DNA of 64,000 nt, from contig NZ_VCHQ01000010.1 in assembly GCF_005860775.1 (NCBI RefSeq), positions 96,058-160,057 of the forward strand, in the 5' to 3' direction. Position 1 is the first letter of the stretch, and the number at the start of each line of letters is the position of its first letter. Source of the DNA: Klebsiella indica. Its GTDB lineage: Bacteria > Pseudomonadota > Gammaproteobacteria > Enterobacterales > Enterobacteriaceae. The notes below the pieces were generated by a model. That model ran no database searches. It was not told where the DNA came from and saw only the letters and a list, made by a program, of their open reading frames with translations. A program made the translations under genes and the position numbers. Of the stretch, positions 41,695 to 50,443 are shown piece after piece.

Positions 41695-41976
41695 ATGACG
41701 ACTGTCTGTACTATGGCGTGGGTATACGGTTCTGTTCAGGGCGTCGGGTTTCGTTACTCAACTCAGCGTGAGGCGCTACAGCTCGGGCTAACGGGGTACG
41801 CGCGCAATCTTGACGACGGTGGTGTGGAGGTTCTTGCCTGTGGCGAGGCGGAGAAAGTGGCACAGCTGATTGCCTGGTTGAAAGCAGGCGGGCCCCGTAG
41901 CGCGCGGGTTGACAAGGTTCTCACTGAACCCCATCAGCCCACCAGAGAGTGGCAAAAATTCGCCATTCTGTATTAG
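41695..41976 (+). CDS. acyP: Acylphosphatase
   Basis: Hydrolyses carboxyl-phosphate bonds of acylphosphates. It is 93 residues with the family signature [18 protein letters not shown] (catalytic Arg) and the catalytic Asn in [13 protein letters not shown]. The ATG at 41695 follows AGGAG at seven bases; an upstream GTG at 41689 is too close to it. The 3' end overlaps convergent tusE by four bases. Confidence 0.95.
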   Translation: MTTVCTMAWVYGSVQGVGFRYSTQREALQLGLTGYARNLDDGGVEVLACGEAEKVAQLIAWLKAGGPRSARVDKVLTEPHQPTREWQKFAILY

Positions 41977-42302
41977 ATGCACTTGACCGGTTTAGGCAGG
42001 CCGGCGATTTTTGTCGCCTGCTTAGCCGGGCCTTTCGGGAACAGGCGGTAGAGATAACGGCTGTTGCCTTTCTCTTCGCCGAACGTGTTCGCCATGGCCT
42101 TCACCAGCATGCGAATGGCCGGCGACGTATTGAATTCCAGATAAAAGTTACGCACAAAGCGCACCACTTCCCAGTGCTCAACGGACAGAGTGATGCCCTC
42201 CTGTTCAGCGATAACTGCCGCCATCGCTTCACTCCACTGGGTCGTATCCTTCAGATAACCTTCGCTATCGGTCTCGATTTCATTGCCTTCAAAGATAAAC
42301 AT
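41973..42302 (-). CDS. tusE: Sulphur relay protein TusE
   Basis: The DsrC-like last carrier in the TusABCDE relay that hands persulphide sulphur to MnmA for 2-thiolation of tRNA wobble uridine. It is 109 residues by family length, ending GLPKPVKCI with the conserved penultimate Cys. A start three codons upstream (MKIMFIFEG, 42311) is equally possible; neither has a clear ribosome-binding site. Confidence 0.92.
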   Translation of the reverse strand: MFIFEGNEIETDSEGYLKDTTQWSEAMAAVIAEQEGITLSVEHWEVVRFVRNFYLEFNTSPAIRMLVKAMANTFGEEKGNSRYLYRLFPKGPAKQATKIAGLPKPVKCI

Positions 42303-42341
42303 AATTTTCATATACCGCTGAAACTACTCGCGGCAGTGTAG

Positions 42342-42372
42342 CAAAAAATAAGGCCCTGCATAAGCAGGGCCT
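42342..42372 (-). terminator. Terminator after yccA
   Basis: On the minus strand AGGCCCTGC-TTAT-GCAGGGCCT is followed by TATTTTTTG. Perfect 9-bp stem, about 20 bases past the yccA stop. Confidence 0.9.
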
Positions 42373-42392
42373 CGGAACAGTCGGGAAGTACG

Positions 42393-43052
42393 TTAATCTC
42401 TGCTGGCGAAGCCAAGAATGCTCAGCAAGCTGACGAAGATGTTGTACAGCGAGACGTACAGGCTAACGGTCGCGCGGATGTAGTTAGTTTCACCGCCGTG
42501 GATGATGTTGCTGGTTTCAAACAGGATCGCGCCTGAAGAAATCAGGATAAATACCGCGCTGATTGCCAGGTGCAGAGCCGGGAGCTGCAGGAAAATGTTC
42601 GCCACCATCCCGATCAGCACTACCACTACGCCCGCCATCAGCATACCGCCGAGGAAGGACATATCTTTACGGGTGGTCAGCACGTAGGCTGAGCAGCAGA
42701 AGAACACCAGCGCGGTGCCACCCAGCGCCAGGCCGATCACATCGCCCATGCCTGCAGACAGGTAGGCATTCAGCATCGGCCCCAGGATATAGCCCAGAAA
42801 ACCGGTAAAGGCGAACGCAGAAATGATACCCGTTGGTTTATCCGCCGTTTTATAGGTCAGGAACATCAGGCCGTACATACCGACCAGCGTCAGAATCAGA
42901 CCCGGAGAGGGCAGCATCAGCACCGTGCTGGCTGTGGCAGTAATAGCGGAAAATGCCAGCGTCAGGCTAAGCAGGAAATAGGTGTTACGCAGAACTTTGT
43001 GCGTGCTGAGCAGCGATGAACGGTCACGCGACGATGTAATTATACGATCCAT
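42393..43052 (-). CDS. yccA: BAX inhibitor-1 family protein YccA, FtsH modulator
   Basis: A seven-membrane-segment inner-membrane protein that is a substrate and modulator of the FtsH protease and protects SecY when translocons jam. It is 219 residues, the E. coli length, with a cytoplasmic N terminus ([19 protein letters not shown]) needed for FtsH recognition. In E. coli it is next to serT; here an OppA-like gene intervenes. Confidence 0.95.
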   Translation of the reverse strand: MDRIITSSRDRSSLLSTHKVLRNTYFLLSLTLAFSAITATASTVLMLPSPGLILTLVGMYGLMFLTYKTADKPTGIISAFAFTGFLGYILGPMLNAYLSAGMGDVIGLALGGTALVFFCCSAYVLTTRKDMSFLGGMLMAGVVVVLIGMVANIFLQLPALHLAISAVFILISSGAILFETSNIIHGGETNYIRATVSLYVSLYNIFVSLLSILGFASRD

Positions 43053-43319
43053 GAGTCACTCTCTTATGACAGATGTAATTAATAATGAAGCATAAAAAAA
43101 ACATGGCTGCCGCCATAGTGCTTTTACCCATCTTTACTCAAAACCTGGCGATTGTATTCAGCATATTATTTCAGATTATATGGCGTAAGCAGCATGCTTA
43201 TACATTCATCTTCTTAAATTCAGATCTAAATCTGATAACTTACTGAAAAATATTGCTTTATATCCATTGTATGATTAAGTCTGGATAGGGTACAAACGAA
43301 ACATAATCAAGGCAAGGAC

Positions 43320-44948
43320 ATGAAATCACAAAAATATAATCACATCACACGCGTATTGCTGGCAGTCGGCCTGTTCTCAATGGCCACGCCGGCACTAACC
43401 GCTCAGGTGCCACCGGGAACGGTACTGGCAGAGAAGCAGGAGTTAGTCAGAAATAACGGTAGCGAGCCATCGTCGCTGGATCCGCAGAAAGTGGAAAGCG
43501 ATGTTGAATTCAATATTGTCAGCGATCTCTTCGAAGGACTGGTCAGCGTTTCACCGACTGGGGAGATTCAGCCCCGGCTGGCGGAGAAGTGGGAGAATAA
43601 AGATAACACCGTCTGGACGTTCCATCTGCGCCCTGGGATAACCTGGTCAGATGGCACGGCGATTACGGCGCAGGATATTGTCTGGAGCTGGCAGCGTCTG
43701 GTATCGCCGCTTACGGCGTCTCCTTATGCAAGCTATCCCGGCAATATGCATATTGTTAACGCGGCAGATATCGCGCAGGGTAAAAAAGCGCCTGAGACAC
43801 TGGGGGTAAAAGCAATTGACGACGCGACCCTTGAAGTGACGTTAAACCAGCCAAATGCGGCGTTTCTCTCGATGCTGGCGCACCCGTCTTTGGTTCCGCT
43901 CGATAAAGTGTTGATATCCCGTTACGGCGATAAGTGGACCAAACCGGAGCATATGGTGACCAGCGGGCCTTATAAGCTGTCTCAGTGGGTGGTGAATGAA
44001 CGCATTGTCGCTGAGCGTAATCCGCGTTACTGGGACAATGCACATACCGTGATCAACAAGGTGACATATCTGCCGATAAGCTCTGAATCCGCTGACGTCA
44101 ACCGCTATAAAGCCGGGGAGATCGACATAGTTTATACCGTGCCGATTAATCAGTTCGCTCAGTTAAAAAAAACCATGGGCGATCAACTGAATGTTTCACC
44201 GCAACTGGCGACCTATTATTACGAATTTAATACCACCAGGCCGCCGTTTAACGATCCGCGCGTACGGCAGGCGCTGAATATGGCCCTCGATAAAGACATT
44301 ATCGCCGATAAGGTGCTGGGGCAGGGGCAGCGCCCGGCCTGGCTTATCAGTCAGCCTGATATCGGCGGCGTGAAACTGCACAATCCGGATTATGCCAGTT
44401 GGCCGCGCGATAAACGTATCGCCGAGGCGAAAAAACTGCTGAACGCGGCGGGATATAACGATACTCATCCGTTGGTGTTTAATCTGCTTTATAACACTTC
44501 GGAATCGCACCAGCGGATTGCCATAGCCGCCAGTTCGATGTGGAAAAAGAACCTTGGCGTTGAGGCAAAGCTGCAAAATCAGGAGTGGAAGACCATGCTG
44601 GACACGATGCATACGCATAATTTTGATGCCGTGCGCTACGCGTGGATTGCCGATTATGATGATGCTTCTACCTTCCTGAATAACTTCCGTACCGGTGATA
44701 GCGAGAACACCAGTCAGTACAGCAACCCTGCCTATGATGACGCGTTGCGTAATGCGGCGAAAGCGCCTGATACGGCGACGCGCGGCAAGTTTTATCAGCA
44801 GGCGGAGGATATATTGGGCAAAGATGTGCCAGCCATTCCAGTTTATCACTATGTGCGTACGCACCTGGTGAAGCCGTGGGTCGGGGGATTCACGCCTGAC
44901 AGGCTGGGGTATTACTACACCAAAGATATGTACATCAAAAAACACTAA
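43320..44948 (+). CDS. OppA/MppA-like periplasmic oligopeptide-binding protein (orphan)
   Basis: A family 5 solute-binding protein of ABC peptide importers. It is 542 residues, like OppA (543). A signal peptide is visible (MKSQKYNHITRVLLAVGLFS, ending LTA before QVPPG). OppA hallmarks are present: LVRNNGSEPSSLDPQKVESD, GLFEG-type region, WKKNLGVEAKLQNQEWKTML and the C-terminal PWVGGFTPDRLGYYYTKDMY. No permease or ATPase gene accompanies it, so it probably uses OppBCDF from elsewhere, as MppA does. Placed between yccA and serT, a place where E. coli K-12 has no gene. Confidence 0.9.
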   Translation: MKSQKYNHITRVLLAVGLFSMATPALTAQVPPGTVLAEKQELVRNNGSEPSSLDPQKVESDVEFNIVSDLFEGLVSVSPTGEIQPRLAEKWENKDNTVWTFHLRPGITWSDGTAITAQDIVWSWQRLVSPLTASPYASYPGNMHIVNAADIAQGKKAPETLGVKAIDDATLEVTLNQPNAAFLSMLAHPSLVPLDKVLISRYGDKWTKPEHMVTSGPYKLSQWVVNERIVAERNPRYWDNAHTVINKVTYLPISSESADVNRYKAGEIDIVYTVPINQFAQLKKTMGDQLNVSPQLATYYYEFNTTRPPFNDPRVRQALNMALDKDIIADKVLGQGQRPAWLISQPDIGGVKLHNPDYASWPRDKRIAEAKKLLNAAGYNDTHPLVFNLLYNTSESHQRIAIAASSMWKKNLGVEAKLQNQEWKTMLDTMHTHNFDAVRYAWIADYDDASTFLNNFRTGDSENTSQYSNPAYDDALRNAAKAPDTATRGKFYQQAEDILGKDVPAIPVYHYVRTHLVKPWVGGFTPDRLGYYYTKDMYIKKH

Positions 44949-45091
44949 TGCGGAGAGGACGGTTTGCGTCGAAATTTTGCGCGAACCGCATGAATTTCAG
45001 ACGAATAGCGCATTTTTGTTTATTTTTAAGGCGGTTGAACAAAATCGTACTTTACAGGCTGAACAGAGGTGTTTATAGTGCGCCCCATACC

Positions 45092-45179
45092 GGAAGCGTG
45101 GCCGAGCGGTTGAAGGCACCGGTCTTGAAAACCGGCGACCCGAAAGGGTTCTAGAGTTCGAATCTCTACGCTTCCGCCA
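45092..45179 (+). tRNA. serT: tRNA-Ser (anticodon UGA)
   Basis: An 88-base tRNA with encoded CCA. Acceptor GGAAGCG pairs with CGCTTCC, discriminator G. The anticodon loop CTTGAAAA gives TGA (45126-45128); a long type II variable arm (GACCCGAAAGGGTTC) and T-loop TTCGAAT are present. It matches E. coli serT closely. serT is a known integration hotspot: SPI-5 lies next to it in Salmonella, hya genes in E. coli, and a sugar-catabolic region here. Confidence 0.98.
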
Positions 45180-45186
45180 AATAAAA

Positions 45187-45222
45187 CAAGGGGTTACCGA
45201 AAGGTAGCCCCTTGTTGCTTTT
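45187..45222 (+). terminator. Terminator after serT
   Basis: CAAGGGGTTACC, GAAA loop, GGTAGCCCCTTG (one G-T pair), then TTGCTTTTG. It begins eight bases after the tRNA. Confidence 0.85.
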
Positions 45223-45448
45223 GTCGTTTAACCCATAAGTTGATATGGTCTACATTTGTTGTAAAGTAAAACCTCTACATATAGAGAGGATTAGCAAGAG
45301 AACACGAAAAGGGTTCATTTGCCGCTCCTTCAGCAAAATGTGGCAATCCAACTTATCACTGGTGGCTATTTGCAGCGGTTCTTTATATGTGGCGATAGAT
45401 AATCACCACATCAGAAATGTTACTGGCTCCCTCAGATCGAACAAATAA

Positions 45449-46597
45449 CTATCGTCCGAGTGCTTTATCGAACTCTGCCCAGCAGTTGCTCATATCGATA
45501 ACGCTATGGGTTTTCCGGGCTTCATCGATTTTAATCGCGGTCAGACCGGCCTCCAGCGCATCAATGACGGAAACCTTCAGCGGAGTGCCCTGCTTCAGAT
45601 GTTTGACGATCTCTTCCGCCATCAAAGCATCCGCGCCATAGTGGCCATCGTAGGCATTTCCGGCATAGGTTTTATCTTCAAGCCGGGCACGCGTACGCGC
45701 GTCGTGAACCCGGAAGTAGTTACGCACAAAATCCCCTTCTGCCTGGCCATCGGTGCCGATCACGCAAAAGCGGCGAAATTCGTCAGGTACGTTGAGATTG
45801 GCATGAAACGCCATCGTTCCGCCGTTGGCATATTCCACGATGGCCGTCTGATAATCGACAATATCCGCATCGCTGTCAAAGACGTGGTCGGTACTGGACC
45901 AGCCGCTGGGCTTCTCATGATAAACCGGCGATTGCGCCGTGATCTCTCCGTCAGGCGTGTGGGCCGGGGTGAATGACTTCTTGCCGCCGAAGCTGGCGAC
46001 ACGGCGTGGACGCTCGCCGACCAGCCCCTGATAGAGATCGATATCATGGCAACATTTTTCCAGAATATAAGGCCCGGCGTAACGCTCCAGGCGCCGCCAG
46101 TCGCGCATGAAAAACGCGCCATGATAAGGGGGGATATGTTCAGTCGCTTCAATAGACGTGATTTCTCCCAACTGGCCGCTGGATTTTGCGGCGACCAGAT
46201 CCTGATAGAGCGGTGAATAGCGCAACACCAGGCCGACAATCACTTTATCTTCGCCGTAGCGCGCGATCAACCGTGCCAGCGCCATGCTCTGGGCTTCATC
46301 AATCACCACCGGTTTTTCGGTGAAGATGGTGTAACCCGCCTGCAGGCCGGCCTCAATATGTTGTAGATGCATAAAATTCGGCGAACCGATCATCAGCAAA
46401 TCAAAGCCGCCGCTTGCCAGCATCTGTTCCAGTGAAGAAAAGGCTTTGCCCGGCTTAATACCAAATGTGCTTAGGTTCGGCAAACCTGCCGGCGCAGGAT
46501 CGACATACCCCACAATAGTGAAATCCGGATCGGCTTTCTTAAACTCTTTCACGACGTGGGACATACGGAACCCTAACCCAACAATGCCTACTTTCAT
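45449..46597 (-). CDS. Gfo/Idh/MocA family NAD(P)-dependent sugar dehydrogenase
   Basis: A 382-residue oxidoreductase of the Gfo/Idh/MocA family, which acts on sugars, inositols or their acids. The N-terminal Rossmann domain has VGIVGLGFRMSH (GxGxxx) and the family motif EKPVVIDEAQ; the C-terminal half carries a DIDLYQ segment (HDIDLYQGL) typical of the catalytic helix. The start at MKVGIVG follows GGCAGGG; a longer frame extends 26 codons upstream. It faces away from the sugar-kinase gene. The substrate is not known; context suggests an oxidised or amino sugar released from the imported glycoside. Confidence 0.85.
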   Translation of the reverse strand: MKVGIVGLGFRMSHVVKEFKKADPDFTIVGYVDPAPAGLPNLSTFGIKPGKAFSSLEQMLASGGFDLLMIGSPNFMHLQHIEAGLQAGYTIFTEKPVVIDEAQSMALARLIARYGEDKVIVGLVLRYSPLYQDLVAAKSSGQLGEITSIEATEHIPPYHGAFFMRDWRRLERYAGPYILEKCCHDIDLYQGLVGERPRRVASFGGKKSFTPAHTPDGEITAQSPVYHEKPSGWSSTDHVFDSDADIVDYQTAIVEYANGGTMAFHANLNVPDEFRRFCVIGTDGQAEGDFVRNYFRVHDARTRARLEDKTYAGNAYDGHYGADALMAEEIVKHLKQGTPLKVSVIDALEAGLTAIKIDEARKTHSVIDMSNCWAEFDKALGR

Positions 46598-46864
46598 GTT
46601 CAACCCTGCCTGCTTAAGAAATATGCCCGATGAAAAAGCGAGTGGGTTAACGATATCCCACGGCGCATTGTTCAATTTAACACCATCAACTTATTACGCC
46701 AAAAAAACTAAAGTCAATATTAAAAGTTGGTAAAAAAATTAATAACTTTTAATTTATTGATTTTATTAGTTTTAAGTTTTAAATCTTTTCCATATTTATT
46801 TGCTATTGCGATTTAAGTTTTTTTACCCTATCTTTTCGCTCAGAATTAGAGCGGGATTTGACGG
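46598..46864. promoter_or_regulatory. AT-rich divergent promoter region of the dehydrogenase and sugar-kinase genes
   Basis: A strongly AT-rich stretch between divergently oriented genes. It contains a 10-bp perfect inverted repeat described separately and an ERIC-type element immediately downstream. Confidence 0.5.
46719..46753. promoter_or_regulatory. Candidate operator ATTAAAAGTT-N15-AACTTTTAAT
   Basis: ATTAAAAGTT (46719-46728) and AACTTTTAAT (46744-46753) are exact inverted repeats with a 15-base spacer, upstream of the divergent dehydrogenase and kinase genes. AT-rich dyads of this kind are typical of ROK (NagC/Mlc) sites, and a ROK regulator is encoded nearby, but the link is inference. 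Confidence 0.4.
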
Positions 46865-47002
46865 TAACACCCCAATCATTCGAGTTGCAGGGCAACTGCC
46901 CCCGGGGCGTGATTGAACAGCGCTTGCGCCAGCCCCGGGGTAAGGCCGCAGGCCGGCTCATACAGCTAACGCACCTGCAATTTGAAGTATGACGACGGGT
47001 AT
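46865..47002. repeat. ERIC-type intergenic palindromic element, copy 2
   Basis: Left end ACCCCAATCATTCGAGTTGC, right end (opposite strand) ATACCCGTCGTCATACTTCA; these match the two ends of copy 1 at 38,746-38,863 but in reverse orientation. The centre is GC-rich with CCCCGGGG/CCCCGGGG-type pairings. It sits in the untranslated leader of the kinase gene. Confidence 0.55.
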
Positions 47003-47028
47003 GATGACCCACGACCGGGAGGACAGCC

Positions 47029-47898
47029 TTGCGTTCTGAGTACTTCATCAGCGTTGACGGCGGCGGCACGCAATGCCGTACGCAATTAATCAATAAACAG
47101 GGCCAGACCCTGGCAAGTCTGACCGGCGGTTCCGCGAACATCTGGAGTGATTTTACCGGCGCGATGACGCAGGCGACGCAACTGATCGCCGAGACTCTGC
47201 GGCTGGCGGGGCTAGGGAAAGAGCACTATTCCGCCACCACGGCGATCCTCGGACTCGCCGGCGCGAATGTGCTTTCTGCGCGGCAGCGGGCGCAATTATG
47301 GCCCCACGATTTTGGCGGCTGGCACGTTTTCTCCGACGTGGAAACCGCCTGTCTGGGGGGCCATTCCGGCCAGCCTGGCGCGGTGTTGATCATCGGTACC
47401 GGGAGCCAGGGGGCGGTCTGGGATGGCTCAGGGTTTCACTGCGTCGGGGGATGGGGGCTGCTGCTGTCTGACCACGGTTCCGGCTCGCTGCTGGGCCACC
47501 AGGCGTTGCGTCTGGCGCTGCAGGCGCATGAAGGGCTACAACCCATGACGCCGCTTACCCACGCACTGATGGCGCAGTTTGACCATTCTCCGCAATCATT
47601 GCTGAGCTGGTCGGCGAGTGCGTCGCCGGCGCAGTGGGGGCAGTTCTCGCCGCTAATCTTCGCCCACGCTGCTGAAAACGACTCCAATGGTGTCGCACTG
47701 GTCAAAGCGCGTGCCGATGAGACGACACTGTTGATTAACCATCTGACTCATCAGGGGGATTATCCTGTGGCATTGATGGGCGGCCTGGCGGAACCGTTAT
47801 TACCCTGGCTTGCGCCAGAGGTGCAGCGGCAGATTGTCCCGCCGGCGCAAAATGCGCTGGCGGGAGCGTTGCAATGGGCCCTGGCCCGTAATTATTAG
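47029..47898 (+). CDS. BadF/BadG-type sugar kinase (N-acetylglucosamine/glucosamine kinase-like)
   Basis: A 289-residue kinase of the ASKHA superfamily, BadF/BadG/BcrA/BcrD branch, which contains GlcNAc and glucosamine kinases. The phosphate-1 motif FISVDGGGTQCRTQL is at the N terminus, phosphate-2 is LIIGTGSQGAVWDG, and the adenosine motif is VALMGGLAEPLL. The start is TTG (47029), six bases after GGGAGG. It is followed in the same direction by a ROK regulator. It probably phosphorylates a sugar released by the island's glycosidase; specificity cannot be read from sequence alone. Confidence 0.8.
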   Translation: MRSEYFISVDGGGTQCRTQLINKQGQTLASLTGGSANIWSDFTGAMTQATQLIAETLRLAGLGKEHYSATTAILGLAGANVLSARQRAQLWPHDFGGWHVFSDVETACLGGHSGQPGAVLIIGTGSQGAVWDGSGFHCVGGWGLLLSDHGSGSLLGHQALRLALQAHEGLQPMTPLTHALMAQFDHSPQSLLSWSASASPAQWGQFSPLIFAHAAENDSNGVALVKARADETTLLINHLTHQGDYPVALMGGLAEPLLPWLAPEVQRQIVPPAQNALAGALQWALARNY

Positions 47899-47954
47899 TC
47901 ATTCTGTCCGGTGGAGCATGGGGCTGCGTCGGTCTTTTTTTGGTTAAAACTGTC

Positions 47955-49088
47955 ATGATAAATGCGCCTTCCATAACCACCCGCATCCTCCGGCTGATTG
48001 TTGAATTATCGCCAGTGAGCCAGTCAGACCTGAAAGTTCGCAGCGGATTAAGTATGTCTACGGTATCCCAGGCAACTAACAGGCTGTTAACGAAAGGGAT
48101 TATTCAGGAACTTGGGTTGCGTCGCGAATCGATGGGGCGGCCGAAAACGCTGCTCGGGCTGAATCCCGATTATGCCAATGTGATTGGCGTGCAACTGAAT
48201 GCGGAACGCAACCTGATCGTAATGACCGATCTGGCGGGCAACCTGGTGGGCGAGCAGCAAATGCCGGCCGGAGAATTGACGCCACAGCAGCTGGTGCAGT
48301 CGCTGGCCAAATTCCTGAAAACGCCGGGCGACCGTCATGTCGGGGCGATTGGCCTCGCGCTGTCCGGCCTGGTGGATCCGCAAAGCGGCTACTGCATTCG
48401 TTCTACCGTGCTGAACTGGGATAATGTACCTGTCGTACAGCAGTTAGCCGCGCGTTTTCAAATTCCCGTGTTTATCGAAAATGACGCTAACGCGCTGGCG
48501 CTGGCGACACAGGTTTTCGGTCAACTGGGGCAGGCGAAATCGGCGGTCGTGGCCACCTATGGTAAAGGCATCGGTGCAGGTATTATCCTCGATCGGCAGC
48601 TGTATAGAGGGCGCCACGGTACTGCCGGAGAGATTGGCAACGTATTGCTGAGCGACGGTTCCGGAGAGACCCTGGAAAGCGTGGCCTCGTCGAAAGCTAT
48701 CTTACGCGCGCTGAAAGGCCAGACCGCTGCGAAGACGCTGCTGGCACTGGATGAGCGTCCATCGCCAGAAACGCTCGCGGTGCTGAAAAATGCCGCGCAG
48801 CATCTTGGCGTTTCCCTCGCTAATCTGGCCGCCGCCTTTGATCCCGATGTCGTTTATCTGGCGATGGAGCCGCATATGGCGTCGCGTATACTGCTGGATG
48901 AAGTTACACAGGTTTTTCAGACCTACCGACTTAAACTCTCCCCCCAACTGACGCCGCTGCAGTTTTTAACCGATTCCAGCCGTATGTGGGCGCAGGGCGC
49001 AGCGGGGCTGGCCGTCGATCGTCTGATTGATTTGCTGTCAATGGAAGAGGAAAATGATAACGAACAGAACAGCCGAAAACGGGGCTGA
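47955..49088 (+). CDS. ROK-family transcriptional regulator lacking the zinc motif
   Basis: A 377-residue protein with an N-terminal winged helix-turn-helix (SPVSQSDLKVRSGLSMSTVS) and a C-terminal ROK sugar-sensing domain (VGAIGLALSGLVDP; IENDANALALATQVFG; GTAGEIGN). It resembles NagC/Mlc/XylR-type repressors. The usual ROK zinc motif (CxCGxxGCxE, after GEIGH) is replaced by SDGSGETLESVAS and the His by Asn, so metal binding appears lost. ATG 47955 is used; a TTG at 47940 is an alternative. It is the most likely regulator of the surrounding catabolic genes. Confidence 0.85.
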   Translation: MINAPSITTRILRLIVELSPVSQSDLKVRSGLSMSTVSQATNRLLTKGIIQELGLRRESMGRPKTLLGLNPDYANVIGVQLNAERNLIVMTDLAGNLVGEQQMPAGELTPQQLVQSLAKFLKTPGDRHVGAIGLALSGLVDPQSGYCIRSTVLNWDNVPVVQQLAARFQIPVFIENDANALALATQVFGQLGQAKSAVVATYGKGIGAGIILDRQLYRGRHGTAGEIGNVLLSDGSGETLESVASSKAILRALKGQTAAKTLLALDERPSPETLAVLKNAAQHLGVSLANLAAAFDPDVVYLAMEPHMASRILLDEVTQVFQTYRLKLSPQLTPLQFLTDSSRMWAQGAAGLAVDRLIDLLSMEEENDNEQNSRKRG

Positions 49089-49105
49089 TTAATTGATATA
49101 AAATA

Positions 49106-49127
49106 GATGCGCCCGTTACGGGCGCAT
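49106..49127. repeat. Short palindrome, copy 1 of a direct duplication
   Basis: ATGCGCCCG-TTA-CGGGCGCAT is a perfect 9-bp stem 18 bases after the ROK stop. The same 22 bases recur at 49,308-49,329. It may end the ROK transcript, but no T-run follows. Confidence 0.7.
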
Positions 49128-49176
49128 GAGGCTGATGACAAACCTGATTTAGATTTAGATATTGTGCTCGCATTTC

Positions 49177-49280
49177 TGCCGGGTGGCGGCTATCGCCTTA
49201 CCTGGCATGTAAAACCAATAATATCATCATGTTATGGATTTATCGTAGGCCCGCGCAAGCGAAGCGCCGCCGGGCAATTC
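49177..49280. repeat. BIME: two REP units in opposite orientation
   Basis: TGCCGGGTGGCGGCTATCGC (with CTTACCTGGCA, 49177-49207) and GTAGGCCCGCGCAAGCGAAG (with CGCCGCCGGGCA, about 49245-49276) both match the REP consensus, in inverted arrangement, forming a bacterial interspersed mosaic element. It lies between the convergent ROK and ABC-ATPase genes. Confidence 0.75.
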
Positions 49281-49307
49281 CGGAAAAACGCACTTTGTCA
49301 GCAATCT

Positions 49308-49329
49308 GATGCGCCCGTTACGGGCGCAT
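49308..49329. terminator. Short palindrome, copy 2 of the duplication (possible terminator)
   Basis: Identical to 49,106-49,127 over 22 bases and followed by TTTTGCG on the plus strand. It lies 7 bases from the 3' end of the ABC ATPase gene, so it may act as a terminator for either gene. Confidence 0.55.
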
Positions 49330-49335
49330 TTTGCG

Positions 49336-50427
49336 TTAGCGAATACGGATGCCCTGCTGATCAAAAATACGGACCTGAGCTGGCGGGATCCCTAGCTCCA
49401 CCGTCTGGCTGGTTTCGATATTTTCGCCATGGCGCTGTTCGACGACCAACATCTCCTCGCGGCCAATATCCAGATAAATATAGTTAGTGTGGCCCAGTTT
49501 CTCGATAAAAGAGACCCGTGCGTGAAAACGGTTCTGTGGCTCCAGTAGATGGCCTGGCAGAACGTGTTCAGGGCGAATACCTACCCATAGCGTACTTCCT
49601 TCCGCTGGCTGAGAGCCAAGTGGGCAGACTAATGCCGCCATATTCAGTGCCGGAATTTCCAGTTGCACTTCGCCTTCGCGGGCCGCTCTCACCGTCGCCG
49701 GTAGAAAGTTCATTTTAGGCGAGCCGATAAAGCCGGCGACAAACATGTTATCCGGATCGTGATAAATCGCCAGCGGCGAGCCGGTCTGTTCAATACGCCC
49801 CTGACGTAACACCACAATTTTATCCGCCAGCGTCATCGCTTCCAACTGATCGTGGGTGACATAAATCATTGTGCTGCCGAGTGTTTCATGTAAACGGGCA
49901 ATCTCAATGCGCATCTTAAGACGCAGCTCGGCATCAAGGTTGGAAAGCGGTTCGTCGAACAGAAATATATTAGGCTGACGGATGATAGCGCGCCCGATAG
50001 CCACACGTTGACGCTGGCCACCGGAAAGCGCGCGCGGCAGACGGGAGAGATATTCCTTCAGGTGTAATTTTTGTGCGATGTCATCCACTTTTTGGTTGAT
50101 TTCCTCCCTGGGCCGCCTGGCCATCATCAGCGGGTAGGCCAGGTTATCGCGCACGCTCATATTGGGATACAGAGCGTATGACTGGAAGACCATCGCGATA
50201 CCGCGTTCAGATGCCGGCTGTCTGGTCATGTCGGCACCGGCGATGAGCAATTGCCCCTCACTAATCTCTTCCAGACCGGCAATCATGCGTAAAAGGGTTG
50301 ATTTACCGCACCCTGAAGGCCCAACGAAGACCACAAATTCACCGCTATTGATGGTCAGATCAAGACCGTGGATCACGGTCAACTGATCCCAGCGTTTTTT
50401 TACATTACTCAGAACCAGATTGGTCAT
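49336..50427 (-). CDS. Sugar ABC transporter ATP-binding protein (MalK/UgpC type)
   Basis: The ATPase of a CUT1-type sugar importer, 363 residues. Walker A is GPSGCGKST (residues about 37-45), the signature is LSGGQRQRVAIGRA, Walker B is IFLFDEPLSNLD, then a switch-His loop (YVTHDQLEAM) and a C-terminal TOBE/OB regulatory domain (residues about 240-363). The matching binding protein and permeases are on the opposite strand at 51,608-54,654. The GNAT gene lies 16 bases upstream in the same direction and is likely co-transcribed. Confidence 0.92.
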   Translation of the reverse strand: MTNLVLSNVKKRWDQLTVIHGLDLTINSGEFVVFVGPSGCGKSTLLRMIAGLEEISEGQLLIAGADMTRQPASERGIAMVFQSYALYPNMSVRDNLAYPLMMARRPREEINQKVDDIAQKLHLKEYLSRLPRALSGGQRQRVAIGRAIIRQPNIFLFDEPLSNLDAELRLKMRIEIARLHETLGSTMIYVTHDQLEAMTLADKIVVLRQGRIEQTGSPLAIYHDPDNMFVAGFIGSPKMNFLPATVRAAREGEVQLEIPALNMAALVCPLGSQPAEGSTLWVGIRPEHVLPGHLLEPQNRFHARVSFIEKLGHTNYIYLDIGREEMLVVEQRHGENIETSQTVELGIPPAQVRIFDQQGIRIR

Positions 50428-50443
50428 TTCGCTTCCCCCTCAA

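Noticed and set aside
45180..45448. Salmonella pathogenicity island 5 or a prophage at serT
   Set aside because: No integrase, no repeated tRNA 3' end, and no SPI-5 genes (pipB, sopB) are seen; the genes here are catabolic.
45245..45448. 67-codon frame directly after serT
   Set aside because: No recognisable domain, poor start signal, and it lies in a presumed gene-free flank.
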